Source: Bifidobacterium asteroides | GTDB taxonomy: Bacteria; Actinomycetota; Actinomycetes; Actinomycetales; Bifidobacteriaceae | Direction: 5' to 3' | DNA: 64,000 bases | NCBI RefSeq assembly: GCF_003202755.1 | Contig: NZ_QGLK01000004.1 | Span: 248,001 to 312,000, forward strand | In this document: positions 46,761-56,868 of the stretch, piece by piece | Position numbering within the stretch: position 1 is the first letter of the stretch | Layout of the letters: each line of letters starts with the position of its first letter | Notes under the pieces: generated by a model | The model's input: only the letters and a program-made list of their open reading frames with translations | Databases searched by the model: none | What the model was told of the DNA's origin: nothing | Program-made: the position numbers and the translations under genes

Positions 46761-47213
46761 TTATCTGCCGGTATTCTTACGCACCCTAAAGAAAGAGGTG
46801 ACAACGGCCAATACAGAGGCCAGCGCGAAAAGGACTATGGCAATCAAGGCACTCTGCAAATCAGCCATATTCTGCGCATTTTGCTCGAAAGTCATGATGC
46901 TGGCAAAGCCATTGATCCGACTTGTCAGAAAACTCACCATACTCAGTACGAGCAGTACGGCTGCTAAGCAAAGAGCTATATCGCGAGCCAAGGCTAACCA
47001 TCTGCTGCCTTGATAGACCTGCCCGGAGACAAGGACGAAAATCTCTGACGCCATAGCTACGATGGCACAAGCCAAGACACTTGGCTCGACTCCCAAATTT
47101 TGGAAGTAAGCTGTTTTCCCGTTAATTTCAGCATAAATCAAGGCAGCCAAAGTGACAATGAAGGTTAGGGTGCCCATATAGAAACCGATTGATTGACGCT
47201 TGAAAAAATCCAT
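46761..47213 (-). CDS. Small four-helix membrane protein next to GH3
   Basis: This 150-residue protein has four hydrophobic segments (FYMGTLTFIVTLAALIYAEI, SVLACAIVAMASEIFVLVSG, IALCLAAVLLVLSMVSFLT, ALIAIVLFALASVLAVVTSF). AAAGGTGG before ATG 47213 gives the start, 12 bases after the GH3 stop, so the two are cotranscribed and probably coupled. The family is not recognised. It could anchor, assemble or export the membrane-bound GH3 enzyme; that is inferred from position only. Confidence 0.75.
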   Translation of the reverse strand: MDFFKRQSIGFYMGTLTFIVTLAALIYAEINGKTAYFQNLGVEPSVLACAIVAMASEIFVLVSGQVYQGSRWLALARDIALCLAAVLLVLSMVSFLTSRINGFASIMTFEQNAQNMADLQSALIAIVLFALASVLAVVTSFFRVRKNTGR

Positions 47214-47225
47214 GATCTCCACCTT

Positions 47226-50200
47226 TCAGATTGACCTGTAATAACGGCGACGACTGACCATGTACATGACCAAGCTCAAAAGGGTCAGCAGAGCCGTACC
47301 CGCCGTCGACCACATCAGAACTTTGTCGTACCAAGTGCGGATAGTCTCCAAATGTGACTTCGCATCCAAACCGTCCATTACATTGGAGTTCGCATAGGCG
47401 TAATTCTGCCAAGTCATGTTCCTTTTCAAGTCACTCATGAGCTGGGCGTCCTTGCTGACATTCTTCAGGTTCCACTCTGGCCACTTTCTTGATACGGCAT
47501 CCAGGCTGTCATTTCCGGTACTGGTCAGCATGGTTACTCCGTTATGGGCAGAAGCCGGTAGATTTTGATATTCGGTATCCATGATGAAGTCCTGGGAAAG
47601 CACACCTTTAAAGCCCCACTCCTTACGGAGTATGTTCATGAGCAGTCCAGTATGGGCATTGACAGCCACCACACCAATCCGGTTAAATCCGGTCATCATA
47701 CCCAAGGCTCCGGCATCTTCGACTATGCTCTGGTTAGCTCTAAGCTCGCCCTCACGCGCCTTCTGCTCAGTCATGAAAACAGCTATGCCCGTGCGATTGA
47801 TCTCTGTGTCGTTGAAAGCAAAATGCTTGGGCGCCAAAATACAGCCGTACTTTCTGGCTTGGCGGACGGAGGAAGCCGCTTGATAGGCAGTCAGCATAGG
47901 ATCCTCGGAATAGTATTCATGGTTCCGGGCATTGTACGCGGTGCGATGAAGATTGGTGCCGACACCCCAGATAAGCGCAGTGTTGGCCCAGATCGAATAA
48001 TTACCCAGGGCCTTACCCCACTGACCTGCCAAGTCCTTGCTGAATGTCTGGCCGATAACGGTTTCCACGGCCATGACCCCCATGGTATAGGAAAGGTTGT
48101 GATCCGTCCCGTCAACCGCATAAGGATCACCTGATTGCTTGTCCTTGTTGGCATACTGCCCTAAAGGATAAGAAGCAAATCCATTGGGACCGTCGTTCTG
48201 AACTACTTCAGGTGAGCTGATGGAACGAATGGGCTTGGTCGAAGTTCCTCCGAAAGCGGTCCTGATCATGGCTTCCGGCAAGGTCAACTGATCCATGAGC
48301 TTGGACCATCGCTTATCTTTGATGTCTGTAACACCCTTCAGCTGGGCCAAGGTCATCCCATTATTGGCACCGAACTTTACCGACTTAGGATCGCCTTGGG
48401 ATTTTATCTGGTAAGTCTGATTGGTCAGACCCTGCTTGAGCATACTGGAGCTCGCCGTCAACCCCTTATAAGTTTTGGGCCAAGTGCTTTCCCAATCGCT
48501 TCTGCTCAGGTTAGTGACCGAACCTGGCTTGTAGAAGTTCAAGTCTGCATTCGCTAGCTGGTTGGTCACTTTGGCACCTGTCTTGCTGACTGCGTAACGA
48601 CTGGTGTCGCGCTGCGCCAGATTCCAGCTTGCCACCTGATCCATCATGCCATCTGCAGATGCGCCCTTGGCCTTAAGGACATTTTCCACAGCTTGGTGGG
48701 CATCATCTCCCAAAGCGAAGTAATAGTCCCCAGCATCCAGGACATAACCCCCTTTACGTCCGTGATTGCCAAGAGTGGAATCCCAGCTGGCCATATACTG
48801 GGCATCCGCTTTGATCGTTAAGGTCTGCGATTGACCGGGCTGAAGCAAATCGGTTTTGCCATAGTCCAACAACTGGACCTCGGATTTTTCAACATGATGC
48901 TCACGGTCATAGTCGGTATAAGGAGTGCTTACGTAGAACTGTGCAACATCCTTGCCGGCCACCTTACCAGTGTTAGTCACTTGGATGCGCGCGGTTACTG
49001 TGCCCTCTTTCATATCTACTGCTACTTGGTCCAATGTTTGACGAAAGCTGGTGTAAGAGAGACCATAACCGAACGGATAGGTTACTTCCCTGTTGTAATC
49101 CCAGGCATCGCCAGTAGTCGAACCAACCTTGGCATCTGCTTTGCCCTGACCCAGCACCTTATCGGCATATCTGGTCTCATAATACTTATAGCCGGTGTAG
49201 ATGCCTTCAGCTTCGACGATTTCGGAGTTAATGCTGTGGGCAGGATCCGCATTAGTCCAACTGTAGTTTCCGTAGTTGTTGACTGCCGGAGCGCTGGTGT
49301 TGTTGGCAGCCCAGGTATCTGTCAAGCGTCCGGATGGATTCTCTCTGCCACAGAGAAGATCAGCAACACCATTGAAGCCATAAGCGCCTGGCAGGCCCAC
49401 CTGCATGATGGCGTCTACTCCATCTTGATTTGCCAGCTCTTGAATCTGCATGGGATTAACGCTATTGATAAGAATGATCACCTTGCCATGATTGGTCTGC
49501 TTGGCTTTGACTGCAGCGTCGATCAACTGGCGCTCATCGTCCGAAAGTCCCAAGGGATCACGTTGATCGAGGTGCTGTTTGCTGTCCACCCCGTCCTTGC
49601 CTGGCGTATAGTTTCTATTCTCTCCCGAAGCCCTTGCCAAGGTTACAATCATTACATTGTCCTTATCCAAACTCGACCGCCAATCAGGCCGTGCCTGATC
49701 CATCTGGGATTGGGAGAGCTCCTTGCTAGAGAACCGTTCACCGATAAGGGGCGCCGTAATACGTGTGACCTTGCTTTTATGACCGAAATTATTGATTTCT
49801 GTCGAGAATTCATCTTTTTTAGACTGATAAAGCTGCTGAAGCGTTGAGTTGATGTCAAACTGCCTCGAGCGAAGAGCGGCTATCAAGTCAACCGTGTCGG
49901 CATCCGTACCCTTGTTCATACTCACAGAAGAACCCATGTCGCCGCCCAGGACCGGGTAATAGCTCGAGAATCCCAAAAGGGAGACTCGATGGGTTTCTTT
50001 CTCCGTCAAGGGCAAAGCTCCGTTGTTTTTTAAGAGAACAGAGCCCTCTGCGCTCATTCGTCTACCCAAATCAGCCACCGATGTCAACAATTCCTTAGTA
50101 CTTGAGTAATCAGAACGGTAGGTGTAAGCCTTCCTGGCATCCTTGCCCTGGGCTGTGACGAAACGTGAGCTTTTGGTTCCCAGAAACTTATCAATATCCG

Positions 50201-50306
50201 TGCGAAAACCATTGACGGCCCCTGTAACTGAAAGAGACAAGGCCAGCAATGATGCAAAAACCGTTGTCATCCCCCTCCAGGCCTGTATACGACGATCATT
50301 TCTCAT
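47226..50306 (-). CDS. Membrane-anchored GH3 glycosidase with permuted domain order
   Basis: This 1,026-residue glycoside hydrolase of family 3 is probably a beta-glucosidase type. The alpha/beta sandwich domain comes first (GRRMSAEGSVLLKNNGALPL), then a fibronectin III-like part (YGLSYTSFRQTLDQVAVDMK). The TIM barrel comes last, with KHFAFNDTEINR and the nucleophile region GVLSQDFIMD (Asp near residue 906). This is the reverse of the standard GH3 order and is known for a subset of the family. A signal anchor lies at about residues 15-35 (TVFASLLALSLSVTG) and a second helix at 1000-1020 (GTALLTLLSLVMYMV), followed by a basic tail. GAGGAGG before ATG 50306. It is likely an outward-facing enzyme. 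Confidence 0.9.
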   Translation of the reverse strand: MRNDRRIQAWRGMTTVFASLLALSLSVTGAVNGFRTDIDKFLGTKSSRFVTAQGKDARKAYTYRSDYSSTKELLTSVADLGRRMSAEGSVLLKNNGALPLTEKETHRVSLLGFSSYYPVLGGDMGSSVSMNKGTDADTVDLIAALRSRQFDINSTLQQLYQSKKDEFSTEINNFGHKSKVTRITAPLIGERFSSKELSQSQMDQARPDWRSSLDKDNVMIVTLARASGENRNYTPGKDGVDSKQHLDQRDPLGLSDDERQLIDAAVKAKQTNHGKVIILINSVNPMQIQELANQDGVDAIMQVGLPGAYGFNGVADLLCGRENPSGRLTDTWAANNTSAPAVNNYGNYSWTNADPAHSINSEIVEAEGIYTGYKYYETRYADKVLGQGKADAKVGSTTGDAWDYNREVTYPFGYGLSYTSFRQTLDQVAVDMKEGTVTARIQVTNTGKVAGKDVAQFYVSTPYTDYDREHHVEKSEVQLLDYGKTDLLQPGQSQTLTIKADAQYMASWDSTLGNHGRKGGYVLDAGDYYFALGDDAHQAVENVLKAKGASADGMMDQVASWNLAQRDTSRYAVSKTGAKVTNQLANADLNFYKPGSVTNLSRSDWESTWPKTYKGLTASSSMLKQGLTNQTYQIKSQGDPKSVKFGANNGMTLAQLKGVTDIKDKRWSKLMDQLTLPEAMIRTAFGGTSTKPIRSISSPEVVQNDGPNGFASYPLGQYANKDKQSGDPYAVDGTDHNLSYTMGVMAVETVIGQTFSKDLAGQWGKALGNYSIWANTALIWGVGTNLHRTAYNARNHEYYSEDPMLTAYQAASSVRQARKYGCILAPKHFAFNDTEINRTGIAVFMTEQKAREGELRANQSIVEDAGALGMMTGFNRIGVVAVNAHTGLLMNILRKEWGFKGVLSQDFIMDTEYQNLPASAHNGVTMLTSTGNDSLDAVSRKWPEWNLKNVSKDAQLMSDLKRNMTWQNYAYANSNVMDGLDAKSHLETIRTWYDKVLMWSTAGTALLTLLSLVMYMVSRRRYYRSI

Positions 50307-50384
50307 GACACAACCTCCTCGTTGTTTGTGCGACTTTGATGCTTGATGAACAAGCACCGAGTCTTGCTTCTCTACCCCCTGCTG

Positions 50385-52094
50385 CTACTGCTCAAGATGG
50401 AGCTTGCGCTTCCAACTCAGCAGAATTTTTTGTCTATCCTGATACTTGGATTCCTCCTTTTCGAAGTCCAGCCCTTTCCTGACGCATCGTTGGCGTAGTT
50501 CTTCCTGTCTTACGGATTCGGCCTTTCTATCCGCCTCATCCTGTTCCCGTTGCAGACGGACGGAAGGGTCCAACCACTCTCCACCTGCCGCCAAAACCTT
50601 CTCTTTCTGATGCCTGAGAATCAAGGCATGGTCCTCGTCCGAATGGCGTTCCACATTGAGAAAAATCATGAGAACCGCGATGGCCGCATAACAGACCAAT
50701 TCGAAACCTATGTAGCAGACAACCAGCACTGACTGGACTGTTCTGTTCTGTCGAGGCAGAGAAGGGTCATAACCTGACGCGGTGAGAAGCATATTGATCA
50801 GACCGCTGCCTAAGCCAGTCATTCCAACCATGATCGCCCCATAGACGGCCATGGTGAATCCATCCGAACGGAACCCGTTTTTAGCCTCCAAGTGGTCCAG
50901 TACATCGGAAAGAAGAGCCAAAGTCACATACATGGCAGGAATGGAGCCGACCCCCTTCAAGGCGACACCTATGCAGACCATTTTCAGGCTATGAACGTCA
51001 ATAAGGCTGAATGATCCTCCGATGACGGCAATGACCATCCCCCAGGCCACAGCTTTCCTCTTGCCCAGCTTATTGGCGATCGGCCAAGCCAGGACCATGC
51101 CAATAGCAGTGGGGATGCCGCCGATCAGACCAAGAGCGCTCATAGCCCCGCCTGCGGCTCCCTCCCCGGTCACATCGTTGAACATCCACCGGCTGTAGTA
51201 GCTCATAGAACCGTTTTTGACCATGCCGGAAAGCTGGAATAGAAGGAAATATAGGATGATGACCCACCAGAAAGGTTCAGTCATGCAGGCTTTGACCTGT
51301 CTTGCCATGGGTAACTTTGTCTCTTTGATCTTGAGCTTGAGATTCTCTTCGGTTATCCGTTCACGGGTGAAGTAGTACTCGCAGAGAATACCGAGAAAAG
51401 TGATCAGACAGAGGACTAAAATTACCACCTTCCAGTGATTGTATGAGGCCTGTGTATCAATGACCCCCCCATGATCTACGAACAGAAAACCCTGAAGGAG
51501 GACCGGCACCAGTATGCTGGCGCCGATACCAACTGCAGCCACGCCTGCTGCGTTGGACAAAGTGGCCAGGAGCCCCCGCTGATTGGTGTTGCGGGTAGAA
51601 AGATTGACCATAGAACTGTGAGCCGTATAGAACATAGGGTATGCCAACGCGTAGTAAAGGTTATAGGAGACGCAAATCCAGACCATCTGCATCGTCGGCG
51701 AGGAGTTCCTAGGAGTCATGAAAAGGCCGATGATGGCAACCATAAGAATCGGAGCCGACAAAAGAAGATAAGGCCTTGCCTTGCCCTGAGGGGTTCTGGT
51801 CAAATCCATCATTCGTCCCACCAGAAGATTACCCAGAACCACGACTATGACGGAGACCATTGGCATAAAGGTTGCAAAGAGACCGAATTTGCTCTTATCG
51901 GTCCAGTGGAGAATATCCGAATAGTACCTGTTCAGATAAGAGGCGAAGATGGCATTCGAGATAAGGGCGCACAATGGTCCTACAAGATAACCGAGAACCA
52001 TTTCCTTGATCTGGACATTGGCCGAGGTGATGCGGGTGCGCAACCAGCTCGAAGAAAAGAACTGTTCTAATAGATTTATTTTCTGCTGAGCCAT
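50385..52094 (-). CDS. GPH-family glycoside:cation symporter
   Basis: This 569-residue transporter has about 12 helices. The GPH (MelB/LacS-like) pattern is seen in VGRMMDLTRTPQGKARPYLL and in YALAYPMFYTAHSSMVNLST. A long charged C-terminal tail (residues about 490-569, rich in Glu, Arg and Lys) may be regulatory. Its ATG overlaps the end of the GH78 gene by one base, so it is translated with it. It probably imports rhamnosyl glycosides or rhamnose for the cytosolic rhamnosidase. Confidence 0.88.
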   Translation of the reverse strand: MAQQKINLLEQFFSSSWLRTRITSANVQIKEMVLGYLVGPLCALISNAIFASYLNRYYSDILHWTDKSKFGLFATFMPMVSVIVVVLGNLLVGRMMDLTRTPQGKARPYLLLSAPILMVAIIGLFMTPRNSSPTMQMVWICVSYNLYYALAYPMFYTAHSSMVNLSTRNTNQRGLLATLSNAAGVAAVGIGASILVPVLLQGFLFVDHGGVIDTQASYNHWKVVILVLCLITFLGILCEYYFTRERITEENLKLKIKETKLPMARQVKACMTEPFWWVIILYFLLFQLSGMVKNGSMSYYSRWMFNDVTGEGAAGGAMSALGLIGGIPTAIGMVLAWPIANKLGKRKAVAWGMVIAVIGGSFSLIDVHSLKMVCIGVALKGVGSIPAMYVTLALLSDVLDHLEAKNGFRSDGFTMAVYGAIMVGMTGLGSGLINMLLTASGYDPSLPRQNRTVQSVLVVCYIGFELVCYAAIAVLMIFLNVERHSDEDHALILRHQKEKVLAAGGEWLDPSVRLQREQDEADRKAESVRQEELRQRCVRKGLDFEKEESKYQDRQKILLSWKRKLHLEQ

Positions 52095-54700
52095 CAGTTT
52101 TTGTCCTCTTCTTGCCTTGTTCCCAAGTTGATGGTCTGATTAACCTGGTGATCACCAGGACAGAGATCTTGTGTCTGCCCCCCCTGCAATTCCAGGCGAC
52201 AACGTGTCCCTATAGGAACATGGACACGAACGGCAAGAAGGGAATCCTCAACCTTCCAGGAGGCACTAATAGTGCCGTAGGGAGTCTGAACGTGTCCCTT
52301 GGCCCAGTTCAGGCTGGAGTGAATAATGGGTTTAAATCTGAAGGTACGATATCCTGGATCGATCATCTCAATTCCGAGTACGCGACGGTAGAGGAAGTCT
52401 CCCACGGCACCTGATGCATAATGGTTGTAGGAAATCATCAGATCAGTGCCGTCATCACCGATAGGACACTGACCGGATTCGTCAAGGCCATCCCAGCGTT
52501 CCCATATCGTTGTGGCGCCCATTTTCACCTCGTAAAGCCAAGATGGACAGGTATCGTTCAACAGCATCCGATACGCAGCATCTACTTGTCCGTTATCAGC
52601 CAGAGCAAAGAGGATATAAGGCGTCCCAGGAAATCCGGTGCCGATTCGGTACCCATTCTCTTTTACCAGCTCGGCCAGGCGAGCTGCTGCTTCTTTTCTT
52701 TCTTCCCCTTTGAACATGTGCAAGTAGAGAGGGAGGACATACGCTGTCTGGAATTCTTTTTTCAGATGCCCCCGTCCATCAGTAAAAACCGATATGTAAG
52801 CATCAGCCACCTTGTCGGCCAACAGGTCGTACTCCTGTGCCTCACGATCCTTGCCTAGCTCTCTTGCCACTTTTGCCAGGGTCCGGCTGGTGTTGTTGAG
52901 ACTTGCTGTGGCTGTCCAAGGACTCCGGGCCTGCCATTGAGACATTTTGGGAAGGTCAGGTGCCACCCAATCGCCGAAATGAACCACTGCTGGGGTGTGC
53001 CAGATGTATCGCCTCTTACCTATACCCCAAAGCCCAGCCCAGAACCGGCAGGCACGAACATAGCGTTGCATTACCGGATACATCCGTTCCAGGAGATCAA
53101 TATTGCCTCGAGCCTGATATTCGGCCCACGGTACCAAGACACAGGCATCTCCCCACCAGTCAACGGCCATCGTGGGCATCGTGTCCGGGAATCCGAACCC
53201 CTGCGCTGGCACTGTGTTCGGTATTCCGCCAGTCCGCGCTTGCTCATCGGCTACATCCTTCAGCCATTTGTCAAGGAATCGACTCATATCGAAGTTGTAG
53301 CAGGCTGTTGGAGCGAAGACTGCGATATCGCCTGTCCACCCCATACGTTCGTCCCTTTGGGGACAGTCTGTTGGTATATCCATCAAGTTGGATTTGGCAC
53401 CCCAGACAATATTGCTCTGCAAACGGTTCAGCCTGGGTTCTGAACATGAAAAATCCCCGGTCACAGGCATATCTGAGTAGAGAGCCAGACCTTCAACTTG
53501 GATCCTGCCAGCTGATATGCCGCTGACGGAAACGTACCTGAACCCCATATATGTAAAGCGAGGGGAATAAACCTGGCGGCCCTGGCGACAGATATAGGTC
53601 AAGGTCGCTTTGGCCGTACGAAGGAACCGGGTGTTGAGGCTGCCATCCGGGTTGAGGATTTCGGAGTGACGGACCTTGATGATCTGCCCTTCTTTCCCAT
53701 CGATGGTCAGCCTAACCACACCCGCAAAATTTTGACCCATATCATAAACCAGCTCATTAGAGGAGAGTCTGGATACGCTAATAGGCTTCAAGACTTCGTG
53801 GGGCCGAACCGGACTACCATAGTCAGCAACCAGAAGAGGATGGATTTTCGGCTTCTCAATAGCTGCAGGGTGCCAGTCAGGACCCATTTGCGACTCACTC
53901 AAATCGATCCTGGCATCGTAGGTCTCACCGTCATACAGGTCAGCCATCCGGCAGGGACCGTTCAAAGTGACTGACCAATCCTTATCAGTGCCAATGATCT
54001 GACTGGTGCCATCTTCGAACTCAATCCGAAGCTCGGCCAAGAGCGCCTGACGGTCTGCGCTAATCCTGTTTTTCCTAGTAAAGGAAAAGGATCCTACAGC
54101 CCACCCACCGGCCACCACGGCTGTGATCTCCTTCTGACCGCCACCGGCCAGAAGATTTGTGACATCGTAAGTCTGGTACTGGAGCTTGGAGGCATAGGAT
54201 GTGAAGCCGGGGGCGAAATACCGATCGGAGACCTCCTTGCCATTTATGGTGAAGTCGTAGATACCCAAAGCAGTGGTATAAAGACGTGCCCTGATGACCT
54301 TCCCCTCCTTCAAGGAGCAAACTCTCCGAAAAACCATAGGGGAAGGCGAAACCTTCTTTTCATGAAACCTATAGGTGCCGTCCGTGATCCATTTGGCCTG
54401 CCAAGGGGTTCCCATGCGTCCGGTTTCGAATTGGGCAACGGCAAAGGCAGACTGACCGAGCGTATCCCTGACGTTCAAGTCGAGGTTGTAGCTGGTGAAG
54501 GGCTTTAAATCAGGACCCCCATATCTGATAGACATATCATCGCCAGGATTACCCACCCATGAATTCACCTTGAGGGTGGCTGATTCCATGCGATCATCCT
54601 GACAGTCACTGTCAAGATTGAAAGTGAAAAGGGGATGAACTGAATCAGTGACGCAGCCCTCGGTCATATTCTCAACAGCAAGACGGCCCACCGTCAGCAT
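52094..54700 (-). CDS. Alpha-L-rhamnosidase (GH78)
   Basis: This 868-residue enzyme has N-terminal beta domains (MVFRRVCSLKEG, GIYDFTINGKEVSDRYFAPG; VYDMGQNFAGVVRLTIDGKE) and an (alpha/alpha)6 barrel. The barrel has DCPQRDERMGWTGDIAVFAP, the GH78 acid/base region, and GATTIWERWDGLDESGQ with the partner Glu; a C-terminal beta domain follows. No signal peptide is present, so it acts in the cytosol on imported substrate. It removes terminal alpha-L-rhamnose from plant glycosides such as flavonoid rutinosides. It is the first enzyme gene after the sensor kinase, 154 bases away, and overlaps the symporter gene. Confidence 0.93.
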   Translation of the reverse strand: MLTVGRLAVENMTEGCVTDSVHPLFTFNLDSDCQDDRMESATLKVNSWVGNPGDDMSIRYGGPDLKPFTSYNLDLNVRDTLGQSAFAVAQFETGRMGTPWQAKWITDGTYRFHEKKVSPSPMVFRRVCSLKEGKVIRARLYTTALGIYDFTINGKEVSDRYFAPGFTSYASKLQYQTYDVTNLLAGGGQKEITAVVAGGWAVGSFSFTRKNRISADRQALLAELRIEFEDGTSQIIGTDKDWSVTLNGPCRMADLYDGETYDARIDLSESQMGPDWHPAAIEKPKIHPLLVADYGSPVRPHEVLKPISVSRLSSNELVYDMGQNFAGVVRLTIDGKEGQIIKVRHSEILNPDGSLNTRFLRTAKATLTYICRQGRQVYSPRFTYMGFRYVSVSGISAGRIQVEGLALYSDMPVTGDFSCSEPRLNRLQSNIVWGAKSNLMDIPTDCPQRDERMGWTGDIAVFAPTACYNFDMSRFLDKWLKDVADEQARTGGIPNTVPAQGFGFPDTMPTMAVDWWGDACVLVPWAEYQARGNIDLLERMYPVMQRYVRACRFWAGLWGIGKRRYIWHTPAVVHFGDWVAPDLPKMSQWQARSPWTATASLNNTSRTLAKVARELGKDREAQEYDLLADKVADAYISVFTDGRGHLKKEFQTAYVLPLYLHMFKGEERKEAAARLAELVKENGYRIGTGFPGTPYILFALADNGQVDAAYRMLLNDTCPSWLYEVKMGATTIWERWDGLDESGQCPIGDDGTDLMISYNHYASGAVGDFLYRRVLGIEMIDPGYRTFRFKPIIHSSLNWAKGHVQTPYGTISASWKVEDSLLAVRVHVPIGTRCRLELQGGQTQDLCPGDHQVNQTINLGTRQEEDKN

Positions 54701-54854
54701 CTTTGCCTCTTCTCGATTACTACGGCGAGAGGGTCACCTTAAGCTGCCCGCGGTCTCGTCGTTTCTTTGTCGAATACCCTCTAAGGCTCTCGCATGAGAA
54801 GTGAGCGACCAAGCTGCATGACACGAAAGGTTCTTTTAGATACACGAAATGAAT

Positions 54855-56171
54855 TCAGGGTACAGGAAGAAGGATATTAAGTCGGAAAATCCCCTGCGAG
54901 TCATCAACCACCATATACCCCTTATAACGCGTCACGATCATACGCATGGAACGCATGCCAAACCCGTGATAGCGCGCATCAGATTTGGTGGTGACCGGCA
55001 GATCGTCTTTGAAAATCAGCCTTCCCTTGTAGGGGTTCTCCAAGTGGATCACCGCCATTCCTTTGTCAGGATGCACAATCAACCTGATGTACTTATCTGT
55101 CATGACATCCAGGGAATCCGTAGCCTCTATGGCGTTGTCCATGGCATTGGCAAACAGGGAATATACGTCCCCCTGCCTCATAAAGTCCAGGCAAGAACCA
55201 TCTATCATACGGTCGAATTGAATGCCACGCTTTTGACAGAGCAGGGCTTTACCAGCCAACAGTATTTCCAGCGCTTCATTCCCAGCCTTGACTTTGGTGT
55301 CATAGACATCAATCAAAGTATTAAGGTCCTTGATCTCATCCTTATCCAAGGCAGTTCCCAGATCGTTGATCTCTTTCTTGATGTCATGGGCTTTGATGTT
55401 GATGAGATCGACTGTTTCTTTGTCGTGCTGCATCTGCTGCTCCTGCTGTGCCAGAAGACGCTGCAGCATGAGCCCATCCTGCTCGGCCGCCCTGCGACCA
55501 GATATCTCATCAAGCAAGACCAGAATGAAAATGCACGTGATCAAACGGGTGAGTGTGAACATCAGATAAGCCAGAACTGGGATGCGGGTGTTTCCTACAA
55601 GTTCATCGAAAAGACAGGCAAAGACGTTTACACACAACATCACGCCAACAAGTATGAGCGGAATGTGCTTGCTGACCGTGCTGGGTGGTGCATGTTCGAC
55701 TATGGAACGCGCAAAGACCCTATATACGACAGGCAGGAGAGCCAGGAAGATCACCGGATAAACCAAATAGGACAGCATGTCGCCACGCATATCTGTGAAG
55801 CTTTTCAGCAGGGAAACAATGATCTGGGCGCCGCAATAGATCAAATGCTGAGTAGCTACGCCCGCCACCAGGTAAAAGACAGCCTGTCCCGTGCTCAAGC
55901 ACAGGCATATCTTCATGGCAGCCAGACACATAGCATAGAAAACGGTGACCCTAAGGATGAGGGTATAAGGGTTCTGATGTACAAGTTCTGCCCAAACAAG
56001 GCAGATGATCAACATGAGCGTCAATGATAGACCCATCCGGAAAAAGATCGGAGGACGACGATCCAACTTCCATGTATAGAGACCGATTGAGAGAATCAGC
56101 TCAAATAAGAATCCCGACGACTGGAAGAACCAAAGAACGGTCTCAATCGGGTCTTCAGATAACATGGTCAT
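54855..56171 (-). CDS. GHKL sensor histidine kinase (AgrC-like)
   Basis: This 438-residue protein has six or seven transmembrane segments within about the first 215 residues. A coiled coil with the likely phospho-acceptor His follows (HDKETVDLINIKAHDIKKEI), then a GHKL ATPase domain with N box LFANAMDNAIEATDSL and G box HGFGMRSMRMIVTRYKG. This architecture belongs to AgrC-type kinases that pair with LytTR regulators and often sense peptides. It overlaps the regulator gene by 17 bases. The signal is unknown. Confidence 0.9.
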   Translation of the reverse strand: MTMLSEDPIETVLWFFQSSGFLFELILSIGLYTWKLDRRPPIFFRMGLSLTLMLIICLVWAELVHQNPYTLILRVTVFYAMCLAAMKICLCLSTGQAVFYLVAGVATQHLIYCGAQIIVSLLKSFTDMRGDMLSYLVYPVIFLALLPVVYRVFARSIVEHAPPSTVSKHIPLILVGVMLCVNVFACLFDELVGNTRIPVLAYLMFTLTRLITCIFILVLLDEISGRRAAEQDGLMLQRLLAQQEQQMQHDKETVDLINIKAHDIKKEINDLGTALDKDEIKDLNTLIDVYDTKVKAGNEALEILLAGKALLCQKRGIQFDRMIDGSCLDFMRQGDVYSLFANAMDNAIEATDSLDVMTDKYIRLIVHPDKGMAVIHLENPYKGRLIFKDDLPVTTKSDARYHGFGMRSMRMIVTRYKGYMVVDDSQGIFRLNILLPVP

Positions 56172-56868
56172 TGCCGATGCAAGTGACGAGTTGAGCCATG
56201 AAAGTCTTACGGTAGACTCGGCCGATAGTTAAAACAGACCCATTTAGGAGGGTGATCTCCTCCCCCTTTACCAGACGTATATAACGCTGATTGACTAGAA
56301 AGGACTTAGATGAGCGAATAAAACCATGTCCCTGGAGCATGTCTTCCACTTCTTGAAGACTGCCCACCCCATGTATCAGACCCTTGTCGGTATGGAAATC
56401 CAACTGATGGCGTCGAACCTCGATGTAGGCCAAGTCCCGCAGGAAAATACGTTGACCCTTTGACCTGTATCTTATGGTAATGGTATCAGCTTGCTGCCGA
56501 CACAGGGACACGGCCCTGTCCATTTTCCTATTGAAATCCTCTTTAGTAAAGGGTTTTACAATATAGTCTAAAGCCGAAACTTCATATCCTTTGACTGCAT
56601 ATTGAGCCATATTGGTCACGAAGATAATAATGACTTTCTGATCCATGTGCCTTATTCGCCTGGCAGCTTCGAGCCCATTCATATTGGGCAGATCAATATC
56701 CATGAAAATCAGGTCGTACCGAATCCGATACGGCTCAACTAAGGCCGTGGGCTCACGAAAATCGGTTATTTCGATCCTCGCCTTTGTCTTGTCCATGTAA
56801 TCATCCAGACAGCGGTGCAACCAGGCTGTGGCGGGCTCATCATCCTCGACAAGGGCTACCGTCAACAT
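56155..56868 (-). CDS. LytTR-family response regulator
   Basis: This 237-residue protein has a receiver domain with acidic pocket VEDDEP and phospho-acceptor D57 in LIFMDIDLPNMNG, and the conserved Lys in SALDYIVKPFTKEDF. A LytTR DNA-binding domain starts at about residue 140 (ITIRYRSKGQRIFLRDLAYI, KGLIHGVGSLQEVEDML, FIRSSKSFLVNQRYIRLV). It is transcribed before its kinase and upstream of the rhamnosidase genes. It probably activates the downstream glycoside locus or its own operon. Confidence 0.93.
   Translation of the reverse strand: MLTVALVEDDEPATAWLHRCLDDYMDKTKARIEITDFREPTALVEPYRIRYDLIFMDIDLPNMNGLEAARRIRHMDQKVIIIFVTNMAQYAVKGYEVSALDYIVKPFTKEDFNRKMDRAVSLCRQQADTITIRYRSKGQRIFLRDLAYIEVRRHQLDFHTDKGLIHGVGSLQEVEDMLQGHGFIRSSKSFLVNQRYIRLVKGEEITLLNGSVLTIGRVYRKTFMAQLVTCIGNDHVI

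Noticed and set aside
54849-56027. A 392-codon + strand frame opposite the sensor kinase
   Set aside because: The - strand kinase has clear membrane helices and GHKL boxes; the + frame has no motifs.
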